The notes under the pieces were generated by a model. The model ran no database searches. It was not told the DNA's origin and saw nothing but the letters and a program-made list of their open reading frames with translations. A stretch of DNA of 64,000 bases, taken from positions 762,782 to 826,781 of the forward strand of contig NW_022985556.1 in NCBI RefSeq assembly GCF_010093815.1, written 5' to 3'. Position numbers and translations under genes: made by a program. Within the stretch, counting starts at the first letter, position 1, and each line of letters begins with the position of its first letter. Below, in pieces: positions 49,501-56,524 of the stretch. Source of the stretch: Pseudovirgaria hyperparasitica (lineage: Eukaryota; Ascomycota; Dothideomycetes; Acrospermales; Acrospermaceae).

Positions 49501-49899
49501 CCTACCAAGGACAGACTTCTCCGAGGATCTCTAAATTTGGTTGATATGGATACGGTTGCGAGGAACATCATGAATACAATCTTCCTGGAGCCATTCAATG
49601 ATGCCAATATGCGGAGTTCGCTCTCTAATCAGCAAGTCATGCATCGAAATCATATAGGCCAACAAAATCATGCAGTCGAGGATATGGAAGATTTGCTGTT
49701 AATGTCCAAGACATTGACACCTATCATCAAGGCTACAGAGTTCAGAGCCACTACTTTGGCAGATTGGGTAGAAAGAGCTCGCGATGCCGGACTACATCCC
49801 TTATTATGTAGCGTGTTTGAAAGCATAATTCAGGAGAAGAGAATTTTTTCATTTCCCAAGATGGTACTTGGCTCACTTAAAGAGATAGCCGTTCTTTGA
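37504..49899 (+). CDS. Hybrid polyketide synthase - nonribosomal peptide synthetase (KS-AT-DH-MT-KR-ACP-C-A-T-R)
   Basis: This intronless gene encodes 4131 aa. The PKS half should build a methylated reduced polyketide from malonyl units, the NRPS module couples an amino acid, and the R domain releases the product. Domains: KS about 8-440 (Cys180 in DTACSSS, His317, His365); AT about 545-875 (Ser648 in GHSSG); DH about 950-1260 (His982, Asp1175); C-methyltransferase about 1400-1620 (LEVGAGTGG at 1450-1458); no enoyl reductase; KR about 2155-2350 (Lys2272, Ser2296, Tyr2309); ACP (Ser2491); condensation about 2590-3010 (HHIVMDG 2716-2722); adenylation about 3040-3600 (YTSGTTGTPKG from 3229, Lys3591); thiolation (Ser3661); reductase about 3750-4131 (TGAAGSLG, Tyr3925 and Lys3929). 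The start is the ATG at 37504 in the context CAAAAATGTC, just before the KS; the 20 codons in frame upstream lack an ATG. The length is normal for fungal PKS-NRPS. Product not predictable. Confidence 0.95.
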   Translation: MSTEQENVPIAIIGSACRFAGGVTCPSQLWNLLKEPRDVLGSIPENRFHAEGFYHPDASYHGHTNVLSSYTLDGDPGSFDTTFFKIKPVEAKAIDPQQRVLLEVVYEGLENAGLSIHNVRGSDTAVYVGIMSSDYENMLVQDVDVLPTYHSTGTSRAIAANRISYFFDLKGPSLTLDTACSSSLYAIHLAVQAIRNGDAEMAIACGSNLILGPNFYIFQNKLNMLSPDSRCRMWDEGANGYARGEGVAAVVLKSLPAALRDGDHIEAIIRETGLNQDGATNGITMPSTSAQTDLIRNTYLKAGLDPLTDGPQYFEAHGTGTQAGDPIEAEAIQRSLIRNCDIPYPRQRNSSDPLYIGSVKTVLGHTESVAGIAGLLKASLAIQHGLIPPNLLFDRLNPKVAPFYKDVCVPIRALRWPAIPDGQPRRASINSFGFGGANAHIILESSPNQDLMKDDGENETYGPYVFSAHSEQGLVKMLKNYITFLGSELSESVSARDLAWTLRSRRSLLPFKASFPTGNLEKLKRDIETRLQENAEKATPLGTLSLVSRRRVLGIFTGQGAQYIRMGSQLFERSSLARDTLQRLEVSLARLPVEDRPTWSLTKELNADEGSRVYEGAISQPLCTAVQIVLVNLLRQSGVEFDGVIGHSSGEIAAAYAGGYICAEDAIRIAYYRGIHIKAACSPNSNKMRGMMLAVGTSRDDAEELLQEPVFHGRVAIAASNSSSSVTLSGDEDAIAELETIFEDEKKFNRRLRTDIAYHSAHMMPCAQPYIRSLEKCNVRILRSHSKSCSWYSTVCNLTITKGDPMLDTVACSYWSDNLTQPVLFYEAMQRALNTGNFDLVVEVGPHPALRGPALETITQTLEKPLPYIGTLKRGSDPIEAFSDTLAFLWSHQETECTIDLDKYEETMQESTAKYRLVKNLPTYPWDHNRRHWHETRQTRRTRHREDHVHELLGHICPTVTSNQVSWRHFLRMREINWLVDHKIQDKPVFPAAGYISSMLEASCRIPQLSNAANRSKTVSLIEAFDFTVHRAMVLDEVSDDGDQGGIEIVIAMMDIGVEQQQNSEVIKARFSYMAAVDKDSNEMALMASADISITFSATSSAVLPTKSYSQPNMVNVACDSFFSRLLKTGYGYSGLFKAADNLKRSLGKAQCSIDPISLKTACASRLIVHPAILDSAFQTLLLALSHPGDNQLWTVFIPVRFDCIRVVPSFCQSVLPAKCITTKSASPMTVNTTIVGPSGLGFLGDLDVLIAADTAIQVQGVTLSPFATGSAESDTNMFARMRWSYFDPVAGGIALTDDISSKHRDICRVVERMAVYYMRMFISEVPNGHAARLDPTFSHYLKYCQDVVDLVDSGKHRYVSIECANDCWNDIESICAQYSELIDIRILRKIGEIMPSVFKGETTVLEHVFPSGLFADYYANAIGQQECVEWIGQAAAHIMHRYPRMNILEVGAGTGGATKSVLRKALHESFNSYTFTDVSTGFFEQTRGELNSLGLDSRIIFDVLDISKDPISQGFKYGSYDLIIASYVIHATPKLEETLRGLRNLLRPGGFIVIGENTNLELSGMNFIFGTLPGMWAGVEEGRTSSPYIPVQRWDNLLKKANFSGIEAVTPEFLADTFATSVFVSRAVDDHIELLRGSNAPLPIRPSLPNVVIIGDGSKNTTILANEVCEALRNSYGTTSKIFTRLTDVPSHILSSDTTFLSLAELDKPLFENIETDQFESFKILVGSQKRLLWVTRGRRATNPFCNISIGFLRTASCEVPDLCVQSVDFECGDNISATMIIDFLVPFKLASDLEGSLEKSNILWTNEPEIVVDSKGVRLIPRWESILDADKRYNSARRPISELTEPKKTPTAVCMDANGHFIFKQTPTLLPLSSETMLDSTTLETVYSLLWPIDTPFGSRFMSVAVISGKRCLALTETLVSVQRSANMIASAEFPEQATEGELKDILILAAAHVWSSFLLHAAFPGQNVVVHNPAPLLATVLQAHARERRINIILTSSDSDVASSKSWLHLPSYMTRREIQRALQVARISDFILFSDLDDDNNNSFMSSLPSDCRVKEVRLNLSKDIDQSPAPEQPDRRLETETMHSALSMALTKAYQARSSPISQDLPRQNNLLKFSSLTSEGSLPSHSDLFSCFQWDDEPLSAYISRLDSGLLFDCNKTYWLVGLSAGLGPSICDWMLAHGARYVVLSSRNPRVDEIWLQGHERNGIVIKIFRCDVTAQDAVQDTYSRIATDEQLPPLAGVINGAMVLKDNPIRNMSTSDLNDVLQPKVNGSINLDRVLADSKLDFFIFLSSMVNVLGNVGQANYCAANAFMSALASQRRQRGLAAQVVNIGAVSGAGYITRELGDAGVHRQLMMLGLKMISEGDLHQLLAEAIADRPKDWNGGYDTDIGFALQQSDSSDITPLWHDNPKFQRFLPKSTIQDTSDMSSGTALSGKSVRDRLAISRSREDIWSIAKETLLSKIQSSLQIEDCDDACMTMRSNQLGIDSLVAVDLRTWLLNNFQVNISVLEILSGITIGDIVDRVSISVPPELVPNVNPKPHSSESEAGFAPGTSPVEAQTSVVPKTDEDSALPMVHSSPSVQKTSPLSSSQSMFWVVQNLVEDKTTLNHTVLFSLEGALIRKNDLNVAVSALGQRHEALRTSFSERDGQPLQHVLKSSTLKMEEGRVLDEYDAKQEFERAKSHIFDLASGDVMRFILLTTPSPQRSYIIISAHHIVMDGLCLQVFLQDIEETYNTGRAVRDSGSSLVRQFAEFVTSQREALQNGLWDVDLAYWRGVFGSSPAPLPLTRARVSSRKPLTEYAVHRCDINIDKTLANKIRAIGRVYGTTPFHFYLTTFRVLLYRFLYSGRDENTDSGSLLADSDICIGIADGNRKDDNILRSVGPYMNLLPIRFGPTRAPTDATPLSTFAQELKNACDKTLEALRHSAPSFEAILDYLRIDRAVEYAPLFQAFLNYRQGWNHGQVFLNCSAEMLEFEPGRVPYDLSLDIIDNSGSNQGTMISFMGQTALYSMEDVATFARCYTEFLEEFSNYPEEHIDQPDWSFPKAETEPALQLGTGPRQDMTWSLTLMHRVKSIVSQFGDHQAIVTVGDHSRGSSLTYKQLWSKVSQIANQLLSLGVTPGNHVGVLQHPSRESVGSMLAIMAIGAVYVPLDCNHHTARLRTMLLDFGPSVLLVGSSSRTKASEIVTSSNLHAMHIINVSELVTDESVESMDLELHASPTAPAVILYTSGTTGTPKGVVVPHSSLCHEIELNSHIYGVDSDVVVLQQSACGFDMAVQQVFVALAYGGTACVISNELHGDSSAIAEAMVNYKVTFTCATPTEYSSWIRYGAYKALQQCQWRVAISGGESATEELLSAFRHLGKSDLKLFNCYGPTETTCCSTRLQLDYQTEGVYQEYSMIPVGPASSNEVVYIVDDNMRLLPTGLPGEIVISGLGVTAGYLNDGAKTKQSFIPDKFFQQVSGTEERPLMYRTRDRGRLLKNGWISIEGRVDQDTMIKLRGVRVDLQDIEQTIMKTAPKDTISHAIASLRSDEESSKYIVAHVVFASRDLNDSAERTSFLSLLRENLPLSRPMLPSVVLPLDKLPLTSSGKLDRRFVQQLPIDMLSQTPGNGQDSDQRPQSTLETKLKLIWTQVLSRREVRDIDPMTITASTNFFHIGGTSLLLLEVQSKIQKDLGIPVQLYKLFESSTLLDMTQLIALQGEALVPSNTPSDEIAIDWEREASLPRELQDEIIRTNLDQEQSLSQSTNYPPRVVLLTGAAGSLGQRILHLLLENPAVEQVFCVALRRVDERISSGTLPRSETGRVTYYEGDLRLPRLGLSVEDFALLSKTLDVIIHVGADVSHAKTYHTLKEANVGSVGELLKMSLPRTATIHFVSSGEVAMLGASSIHSHGSESDLQDCRIFSEESVVTNGIFPQARDAAHEGYAASKWVAERMLENAFSSGAKGRAWIHRPSSIIPPSKENVSDSDVYAQEIATFYQGASAPLLQSFLYYSRKLGLIPTKDRLLRGSLNLVDMDTVARNIMNTIFLEPFNDANMRSSLSNQQVMHRNHIGQQNHAVEDMEDLLLMSKTLTPIIKATEFRATTLADWVERARDAGLHPLLCSVFESIIQEKRIFSFPKMVLGSLKEIAVL

Positions 49900-50363
49900 C
49901 TTTCGGGCTAATAGGGGATAAAGAATAGTATAGTTGGACAAAATGATATATCATATTCTCTTCTAAGATAAATTACCACCAATCTCTTTTGATAGATTCT
50001 CTAACTCTATATAAGAAATAGTATAGTATAGTATACGCTGTGACCTCATACTAGTATAAAGTGATGCCCTGCCTTGAAGTCAGTCTGCTGCCCATGATTT
50101 CCGTCAGCAATTGTTTCTTGCGTCGTGGTAGGAAGCCGCAAGATGATCGAGACGCCCCGTGTGCAATGCTACTACTCGCTGCATGAGGTTTGCATGCGGT
50201 TCAGGAATTGCTTTGCTGATCAGTTGCAAAGATCAGATCGATATCAGTCGTAATGACGTTCTAGCTTACTATGTGTTCAAATGCTTCCCTAACGTTTGTG
50301 CAGGATCGCTTTCCATTCAGCCTTGTTCCATTGCTCGATGCTGGATCTCATCGTCTCATCAAG
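49900..50363. other. Intergenic, 3' side of the PKS-NRPS
   Basis: It holds the 3' UTR of the synthase and the upstream region of the SAT4-like relic. A small AGTAT-type repeat lies at about 50017-50036. Nothing else seen. Confidence 0.5.
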
Positions 50364-51949
50364 ATGGCACAAGAATCCGACTTCATGACTGAAGTCTTCA
50401 CTGAGCTGGCCATAGCATTGCTCGCCATTGTGTTTCGAGTGTATGCTCCGGGCCGGTCGCAGGGGTTCCGTAACCTACAAAGCGACGACTACTTTATGAT
50501 GTTTGCCGGGGTATGCTCATGTTCGAAAATACAACCGAACTGACAGTGTTAATGGATCTAGTACCCGAAGTGGCGGCAGCCTACTATGTCAATCATTTCA
50601 AAGGAGTGTCAGTTGATGCCATGTCCAATCTTGAGCGTGCCACTCTCGACCCGTCCTCGCGAGAATGAAGCGACCGTATCAATGGAGCAAAGATACTTAT
50701 CCTAGGATGGATGATGCACACATCGTTTCTGTGGTACTTGAAGGCCTCCATGATGGTCTTCTCCTTCAGACTGACGTAAGTGCTATCCACGCTACTTTGC
50801 AACCCTACCTAATCAATGAAGTCACAGTGTACGACACATAAAGATACGAGTATAGATCGGAGCAACAGCTGTTACCATTACACATATTTCCATAGTCTGC
50901 ATCATGCTCTTTGCCTGCTTCTCTGTAGAGAGACATTGGCAGATTAGTCGACCAAGGGCGTAAGTAAAGTTTACATCTTTATGAACTGTAACCTCTGACG
51001 TGGCGTAGCACAATACCGTTTACTTGTACCGCTGAGTACCTTGGTCACCCTCTTAATTCTAAATATCACTGCGGACGTATATTTGATCTTCATCCCTATC
51101 CAGGTACGTCTACGCGGCAACCTACTGTCTTGATGAGGCTGACTAGGCCTGATGGTATGGAGAAGTCATATGGGTATAAAGCGTAAAGTTGCCCTGACGA
51201 TACTGTTTGTAGGAGCTACTCTGACTACTATATTTGGTGTATTGAGATATGCAAGGATTCTATCGTCGATAAGTCCCTGACTGCGCGATCTCAAAATTTC
51301 ACCTCTTGTCGCGAGTCCTCAGAGGGGATTGCTGCTGACTATAGCAGCATGAAATCGCCGGAGAAAAAGCTGCGGAAGAGTTGTCTGTCCGAGTATCTTT
51401 CGTTGCAGTGATCGTGACTAGCTTTGCTCTGGTTTACCCCTATATCAGTAACAAATGGCAAGAATTACGATCAAAGTACGAGACTCCCAAGCCGAACGCG
51501 CAACATAAATGATATCAACTCAATCACTACGAACCTCATCAGAGGAACTAGAGTTAACAAGAGCATCAGCTCCAAGCAAGTTGCGATTGGGTAAAAAGAA
51601 ATCAGGGCCTTACTCGGTGCGAGACATCACCCAACATGACGAAAATTACAGCACACAGTGGATCAACTCTATCCAGTCTCACCTCTCAACGACTACTGAT
51701 GACAATGAAATATCCGACAGGCTGGACAGCACGCAAATCGATCAAATGAAGACTTGCTCGGCAGAAATTGATGGAGCTCTGGGACCTCCTACTTCCAAGC
51801 TGTGGACTAGTGCTGAAGGTGATGATCTAGCTCATCAACAACAACAGCAAGATGATCAGGGCAGCATAGGGGTGATAACATGCATACAAATTAACGGAGC
51901 TGAGACTCTCAATGAATTTGAGCGTGGCCAAGTGGGATTTTACTGGTAA
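50364..51949 (+). pseudogene. SAT4/rhodopsin-like integral membrane protein gene, decayed
   Basis: Translated pieces match the fungal SAT4 (rhodopsin-domain) integral membrane family in order: an N-terminal membrane segment starting at the ATG 50364 and the RGF..DDY region; a stretch from about 50562 that includes GWMMHTSFLWYLKASMMVF; a transmembrane piece ending in a VERHWQ motif near 50937; NITADVYLIFIPIQ near 51060-51100; and FVGATLTTIFGVLRY near 51205-51250. A hydrophilic tail follows (51509-51949). Plausible short introns separate them, for example about 50511-50560. However, an in-frame TGA at 50666-50668 and an in-frame TAG near 50850 interrupt otherwise good sequence, and the part from 51260 on needs frame changes. 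It is probably a recent pseudogene. Such proteins are common beside fungal metabolite clusters, without a settled role. Confidence 0.6.
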
Positions 51950-51956
51950 ATATCAG
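51915..51956 (+). repeat. 42-bp sequence also found at 56054-56095
   Basis: It aligns without gaps to 56054-56095 (35 of 42 positions identical by eye, sharing GTGGCCAAGTGGGATTT). It covers the end of the last open frame of the SAT4-like relic, with its stop codon. Confidence 0.7.
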
Positions 51957-52574
51957 GAAAGCACCTCGAAGACTTATTATAACACTGGTTTCTGCGAGTG
52001 AATGGTACATATTGTTAACACTAACAAGGTATGATTGAAGAAGGATGGCGTCTTTAATATGGAGGGATTTTGAGTAGGGCTATATATAGATAGGAAAGTG
52101 ACGTCGAAGTTCCCCGACTTAAATAGACTCAAAATATATCGTCAGAAATTTTGCTTGTAATAGGGAGACTGAAATGCATTCGTCGCCATATCGGAATTCT
52201 TTGTTACCATAATTACGACCTCATCCCCGTCGGTCTGTGAGAGTGTTGAACGGCGTTACGAGTCAAATGTCTATCGACGCCCCTATCAAGAATGTATTGG
52301 CGTATGCAGGCAGTATCAGACACCAATGGCAGGTAGCTTTCTTTCACACCTGTTATTCAGATAGACATAATCAACAAAGACTAGTGCAGATGACCTTGTG
52401 TACATAATCATCCCTGGGGGTTCGGACGCATGCCCTACTTAGTGTTAGGTCACATACGCGCACAGGATACTTGTCTAGTCGGATAAGTGAAATCTTGCCA
52501 GCACTGAAAGAATAACTTTAGCGCGCCATGGAGGAGTATATAGCATGTCCAGTAAAATTCTTGGAACCACGTAA
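51950..52574. other. Intergenic, convergent
   Basis: Between the 3' ends of the SAT4-like relic and the serine hydrolase gene. No coding potential or RNA gene seen. Confidence 0.5.
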
Positions 52575-54251
52575 TTACATCTCACTTTTTTTGAACACTT
52601 CGGGCTGCTGTACGTTTCTGTCATGATGCCAGCTCAGAGACACCACTTGCCCATTCAATTCATTGAAGCAAAAATTGAAATACCTTTGATCAAATTGATG
52701 ATACCTTCCCCTTTTCGCGGTCTCATCTCTAGTCAGGGTCCATTCAAAAGTCTCATCGTAGAAGTAGCGCAAGGAATAGGTGTGTCGATCGAGACCTTGG
52801 AACGCCAATTTCAGTTGTTCCTTGCTTTCTGGGTCGCATGTTATCCCAATAAAGAAAAGCCCTGTATCGTCATAGTATTCACCAGTGTACTCCGCGAGAT
52901 GTCTTGGGGGTGGGCTCTTCTGACGCTTTGTCTCTACAGTCTGTTGCATTTGGTCGTAAAAGCCAAGGCAACGAGAACAAAATCGCTCAGTCAGCTGTAC
53001 AAAGTCAAGCTTTTGCTCGTCCGAGAACAGTGATTGTATCAGGCTCTGCGCGATGAAGTCGGCAGCATCGCAATTTGCGATCGAGTTCGTAAGAACGATG
53101 ACACCTGACTGTGTCTCTGGGAAAAGATAGAACGAAGTAAAGTACCCGACGGTAGCCCCTTGATGATATAGTGCTAGCTTTGACGAAGCCCCCTCTCCCA
53201 AGATTGGAAGATCTTGCACTGCGGCAATTCGACTGTTGTCACCAATCAAGCCAACTGCCCCTGGAAGCTGCGTCCGAATCCATCCTAAGCCATAAGAGCG
53301 CTCTCGAATAGATGGAGTCATGATGGGTATGTGTGCCGAATAGTGCTCTCCGGCCTCACGTATGGGACCATGCTCTTTGGGGGGTAGCTCACTAGCAGCC
53401 CGAAGTACATGTTTCGAGTATGTAAGCATGTCTTCAAGCGATGTGTAGATGCCAGCCGCGGCCTCAAAGAAGTGATTTCGAAAGTCATGACGGTATTTAA
53501 GGGGGTGGAGACTTCCGTCAGCCAAAGCAGCATGAGGTTTGGCGAAATTTGGCGTTGTGTCAAACTCTAGCTTTGAGATTGTGCGTTTAAGTCCGAGTGG
53601 TTTTGAAACATATTCGTCGAGACATTCTTGGAGGCTTTTACCGGTCACTTTCTCCAGTAACTGGCCAAGAACGGAATACCCATGACTGTTGTAAAGCCAA
53701 GAAGCACGAAATGGTACGACAGGTCTCAATTTCGGGAGATATTTCCAGAAGTCATCTTTTTTTATCAAATGCTCGCCATCGCCCTGGAAAGTAAGATGAA
53801 AAGCACCGGATAGACCCATCCGGTGTGCCGCAATATCTACAAGATTTGCATTATCGGTCACCATTGTCGAAGATGTGATGAATTCTGGTAGATGACGTCT
53901 GACTGGTTCATCCCATTCCACGGTCTTCTTGTCCACGATCGCGTTAGCGACAGCGACCGCAAAGAAAGACTTTGAACATGATCCGATTCCGTACAGTGTG
54001 CTCGAGTCGGCTTTCTGTTTTTGTTCAGGATCTGCGAAGCCGTGATGATTTGTGTACACGATCTCGCCTCCATGAATAACTCCAATTGAAGCTCCCGCAA
54101 CTCCTGCGATACGGCAGATTTTATCGATTGAAGCTTGCTGAGACTCGAGCTTTTCGATGAGCTGTCGTTCGTAATCTGCCATCATAAAACTCTGAGACAG
54201 AATGTGCTCGCGCTGGTGCGTAAATTTCGTAGGGGTAAACCCAGCTAGCAA
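52575..54251 (-). CDS. Beta-lactamase-fold serine hydrolase (class C beta-lactamase/esterase/transesterase family)
   Basis: This single-exon gene of 558 aa belongs to the serine beta-lactamase-like superfamily, whose fungal members include esterases and acyltransferases such as LovD. Motifs: SxxK as SCSK with nucleophile Ser91 and Lys94; YxN-type box YNS at Tyr185; HxG-type box HQG at His361. The C-terminal part (about 445-558) looks like the beta-barrel extension common in this family (a GEYYDD box near 456). There is no signal peptide, so it is probably cytosolic. The true start could be one of the two Met at residues 23-24, just before ADYERQLIEKL; these suit the family better than Met1. 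It lies tail to tail with the SAT4-like relic in the PKS-NRPS locus, so a role in acyl transfer onto, or hydrolysis of, the product is a reasonable inference only. Confidence 0.88.
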   Translation of the reverse strand: MLAGFTPTKFTHQREHILSQSFMMADYERQLIEKLESQQASIDKICRIAGVAGASIGVIHGGEIVYTNHHGFADPEQKQKADSSTLYGIGSCSKSFFAVAVANAIVDKKTVEWDEPVRRHLPEFITSSTMVTDNANLVDIAAHRMGLSGAFHLTFQGDGEHLIKKDDFWKYLPKLRPVVPFRASWLYNSHGYSVLGQLLEKVTGKSLQECLDEYVSKPLGLKRTISKLEFDTTPNFAKPHAALADGSLHPLKYRHDFRNHFFEAAAGIYTSLEDMLTYSKHVLRAASELPPKEHGPIREAGEHYSAHIPIMTPSIRERSYGLGWIRTQLPGAVGLIGDNSRIAAVQDLPILGEGASSKLALYHQGATVGYFTSFYLFPETQSGVIVLTNSIANCDAADFIAQSLIQSLFSDEQKLDFVQLTERFCSRCLGFYDQMQQTVETKRQKSPPPRHLAEYTGEYYDDTGLFFIGITCDPESKEQLKLAFQGLDRHTYSLRYFYDETFEWTLTRDETAKRGRYHQFDQRYFNFCFNELNGQVVSLSWHHDRNVQQPEVFKKSEM

Positions 54252-55020
54252 CGAAGAGACCTATGTGTCGCTTTGGAGAAGGCCTAAAGTAGACTGTAAG
54301 ACTCTAAAGAATGCAGAACATGAAATCCAAAAAGGAGTTTTGGAGTAATATAGCTGTAAAGGTATTACGAGGTGGCTATCGTGTCTTATGCGGTACATGA
54401 ACAGCGTACAAGTGAGCTAGGAAGGCAAATAAATCTTGCCAAGTCACTGAGTGAGCTCTCCCAAACGATTAAACATGTGGCACAGCCTGTAATTTATTCG
54501 CCCCGCTATATACGTATATCATAGTTACATGGGAAAGCTTCGTTCGCCCATGTCTCATACGCATACGACTTCGTATAATAATAAAGAAATCTGTTTGTTA
54601 CCAATGATATCGAGGGCAAGTGGTTGCTAACTATACTAGAGGGCGAGCCGTCCCTACTGACGTCAATAGCAACTAACCTACGTACGACCCCAAGGGAGCA
54701 TATTCCGAAGATGCGGATGTCCGGAGCACGAGAAACATATACAGACACTAGCCAACTCAAGACACCGAGCTCACGATCTCTCGATGCATTAAAGTGCGTC
54801 TCTATTACGGTAAATATCTTCCTGTGGCTGTAGAGCCGAGCAAGCACCTTAAAAAGAGGTACGTAGTAAGAAAAATATCGGTAGTACTCGAGATACAAGG
54901 CGCAAGGGGCTACTCGATTCCAACCTGGACGCCAATCGATAGATGTGCGGGCGACACGGAGCCGATCCTTACACAGTACGAGGGCAAGCCCACTCACACG
55001 ACAGGAAACCGATAGCTTCG
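54252..55020. other. Intergenic; upstream of the hydrolase, no convincing gene
   Basis: It holds the promoter of the hydrolase on the right of 54251. An open frame of 178 codons on the minus strand (54506-55042) and shorter ones on the plus strand overlap here, but neither has a recognisable domain. Possibly decayed repeat sequence belonging to the LINE fragment that follows. Confidence 0.4.
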
Positions 55021-56054
55021 CATTATATAGTACAATGTCCAACCCTCCACAGACCTTGTCCTCACCAGTCTATTTCGAGTTACTCGGACTCTCGAATACG
55101 ACATACTAGCAATTCAAGAACCCTGGCGAAATCCATTCAATATGACCACTTACCATTCCCTCAAACTTCACTTCCATTTGGCCTACATGAAAGACGCGGG
55201 CACAAGAGTTTACTTCTAGATCAAGGATCGAATCGTTTTGAACATCTGGAGCGCATGCTTTATCTCCGAAGACATCGCTTGTCTGACAACCAACCCAAAA
55301 CACTCTCTCGAATAGAAGAGTCATGATCTACAACGTCTATAATGAACTCGGGATGACCACGCCTGATATCCTGGCCGATTCTCTCAGCGCTACGGATTCA
55401 TAACATGAGATTATGCTGTTGGGGCACTTCAACTTACCCTACCATCTCTAGTCAGGGGCCCAAACGCGCCAACGACGCAGCCAGAGTATGAGGCCTACCG
55501 ACAAGCACGAAACAAGAATGGACGCCACATCTCAAAATCGCTGCGGAAGACGTATCGCCAGAGAGTGGAAGAAGCTTCAACCACGGATATAGGACTGTGG
55601 AAGTTGGTGTGTTAGGCCAAGAACAGGCACCGCGTGACAAGCCAGGCCAGATTGTGAACTCGTGCTGCGTGAAGCGTTTTTTCCGCCTGCTGACATTCCG
55701 ACATAGACGGCTACGAATATCCCAGCCCGATCAACTGCCCGGAGATCTCAGCGATAGAGATGGAAAGGGCGGTGCGTGGTGCTGCCCCAATCAAGGCACC
55801 GGGAGTATATAGATGGCATCACTAACGCCCTCCTTCACCAGACTCTTCAGATCTTTCTACAGACACTGCGTGTCTTGTTTAACGCATGCCTGCGTCTGGG
55901 GTCTTGCCCGAAAAATTCCAAAGATGCAGCGACCATGGTTCTCAGGAAGCCTAGACAGAATGATTACATGCAAGCCAAGGCATACCGGCCCATCGCCCTG
56001 CCCAGCACGCTGAGCAAAGCGCTCGAGGCAGTCATTGCTCTACTCGATAAATAA
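55021..56054 (+). mobile_element. Fragment of a Tad-type LINE (non-LTR retrotransposon), broken
   Basis: From about 55030 the plus strand reads like the N-terminus of the ORF2 endonuclease of Tad-like elements (EYDILAIQEPWRNPF near 55096-55140, then a TTYH..L segment). After a decayed stretch comes the beginning of the reverse transcriptase (YRPIALPSTLSKALE at about 55984-56028). Several stops and frame changes interrupt it. Most of the RT (including the catalytic box), any RNase H and the 3' tail are missing, so it is a truncated relic of about 1 kb. Unlike the LTR block it still contains many CA and TG dinucleotides, so it escaped heavy RIP. Confidence 0.75.
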
Positions 56055-56095
56055 GTTTGAAGGTGGCCAAGTGGGATTTCACTAGTAACCATCAG
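56054..56095 (+). repeat. Second copy of the 42-bp sequence, directly after the LINE fragment
   Basis: It matches 51915-51956 and begins where the readable LINE sequence ends. It may be a remnant of a duplicated SAT4-like 3' end into which the LINE, or a rearrangement, was placed. Confidence 0.65.
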
Positions 56096-56524
56096 TTAGA
56101 AGTATTCTTCTATATGAAGGGGTAGTCTCAGCATTCCGGACACTGATTACGGCACTGTTTCTTCGAGTCCAGATTGCAGTGTGCGCCTACATATCGTCAC
56201 GCAATTGATATTTGGCATGTGGGGTGTGTTGTCTTTCAAGCAGTTCTCATTGAGCAACTTTGAAGCGCGCTGGAAGTTTGGACCACAGATTCAGGAGAGT
56301 TCCATCGCTGATTGAAGTCTTAATCTATCCTCATCCGGCCTTTTGACCAATCGATATGCCTGAGGGGCTGGTGCCACGAATAAGTATCAAGGTTGAAGCT
56401 TTGGTATTTACAAAAGCGCTAGCTAGCACTGCCAGTTAACGGAGATTATACTTCAGTTTGCAAGACTTGCTTCAGAACAATGTTGACGCACAATGGTTAA
56501 GGGAGGTGTCTAGTCTGTGAGTTT
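56096..56524. other. Intergenic, 3' side of the MFS gene
   Basis: No gene or structured element seen. Confidence 0.5.

Noticed and set aside
52623-53033. 136-codon plus-strand open frame
   Set aside because: Shadow of the serine hydrolase gene on the other strand.
54506-55042. Open frame of 178 codons on the minus strand
   Set aside because: No recognisable domain, no conserved motif, overlaps the start of the LINE fragment and open frames on the other strand; probably chance.
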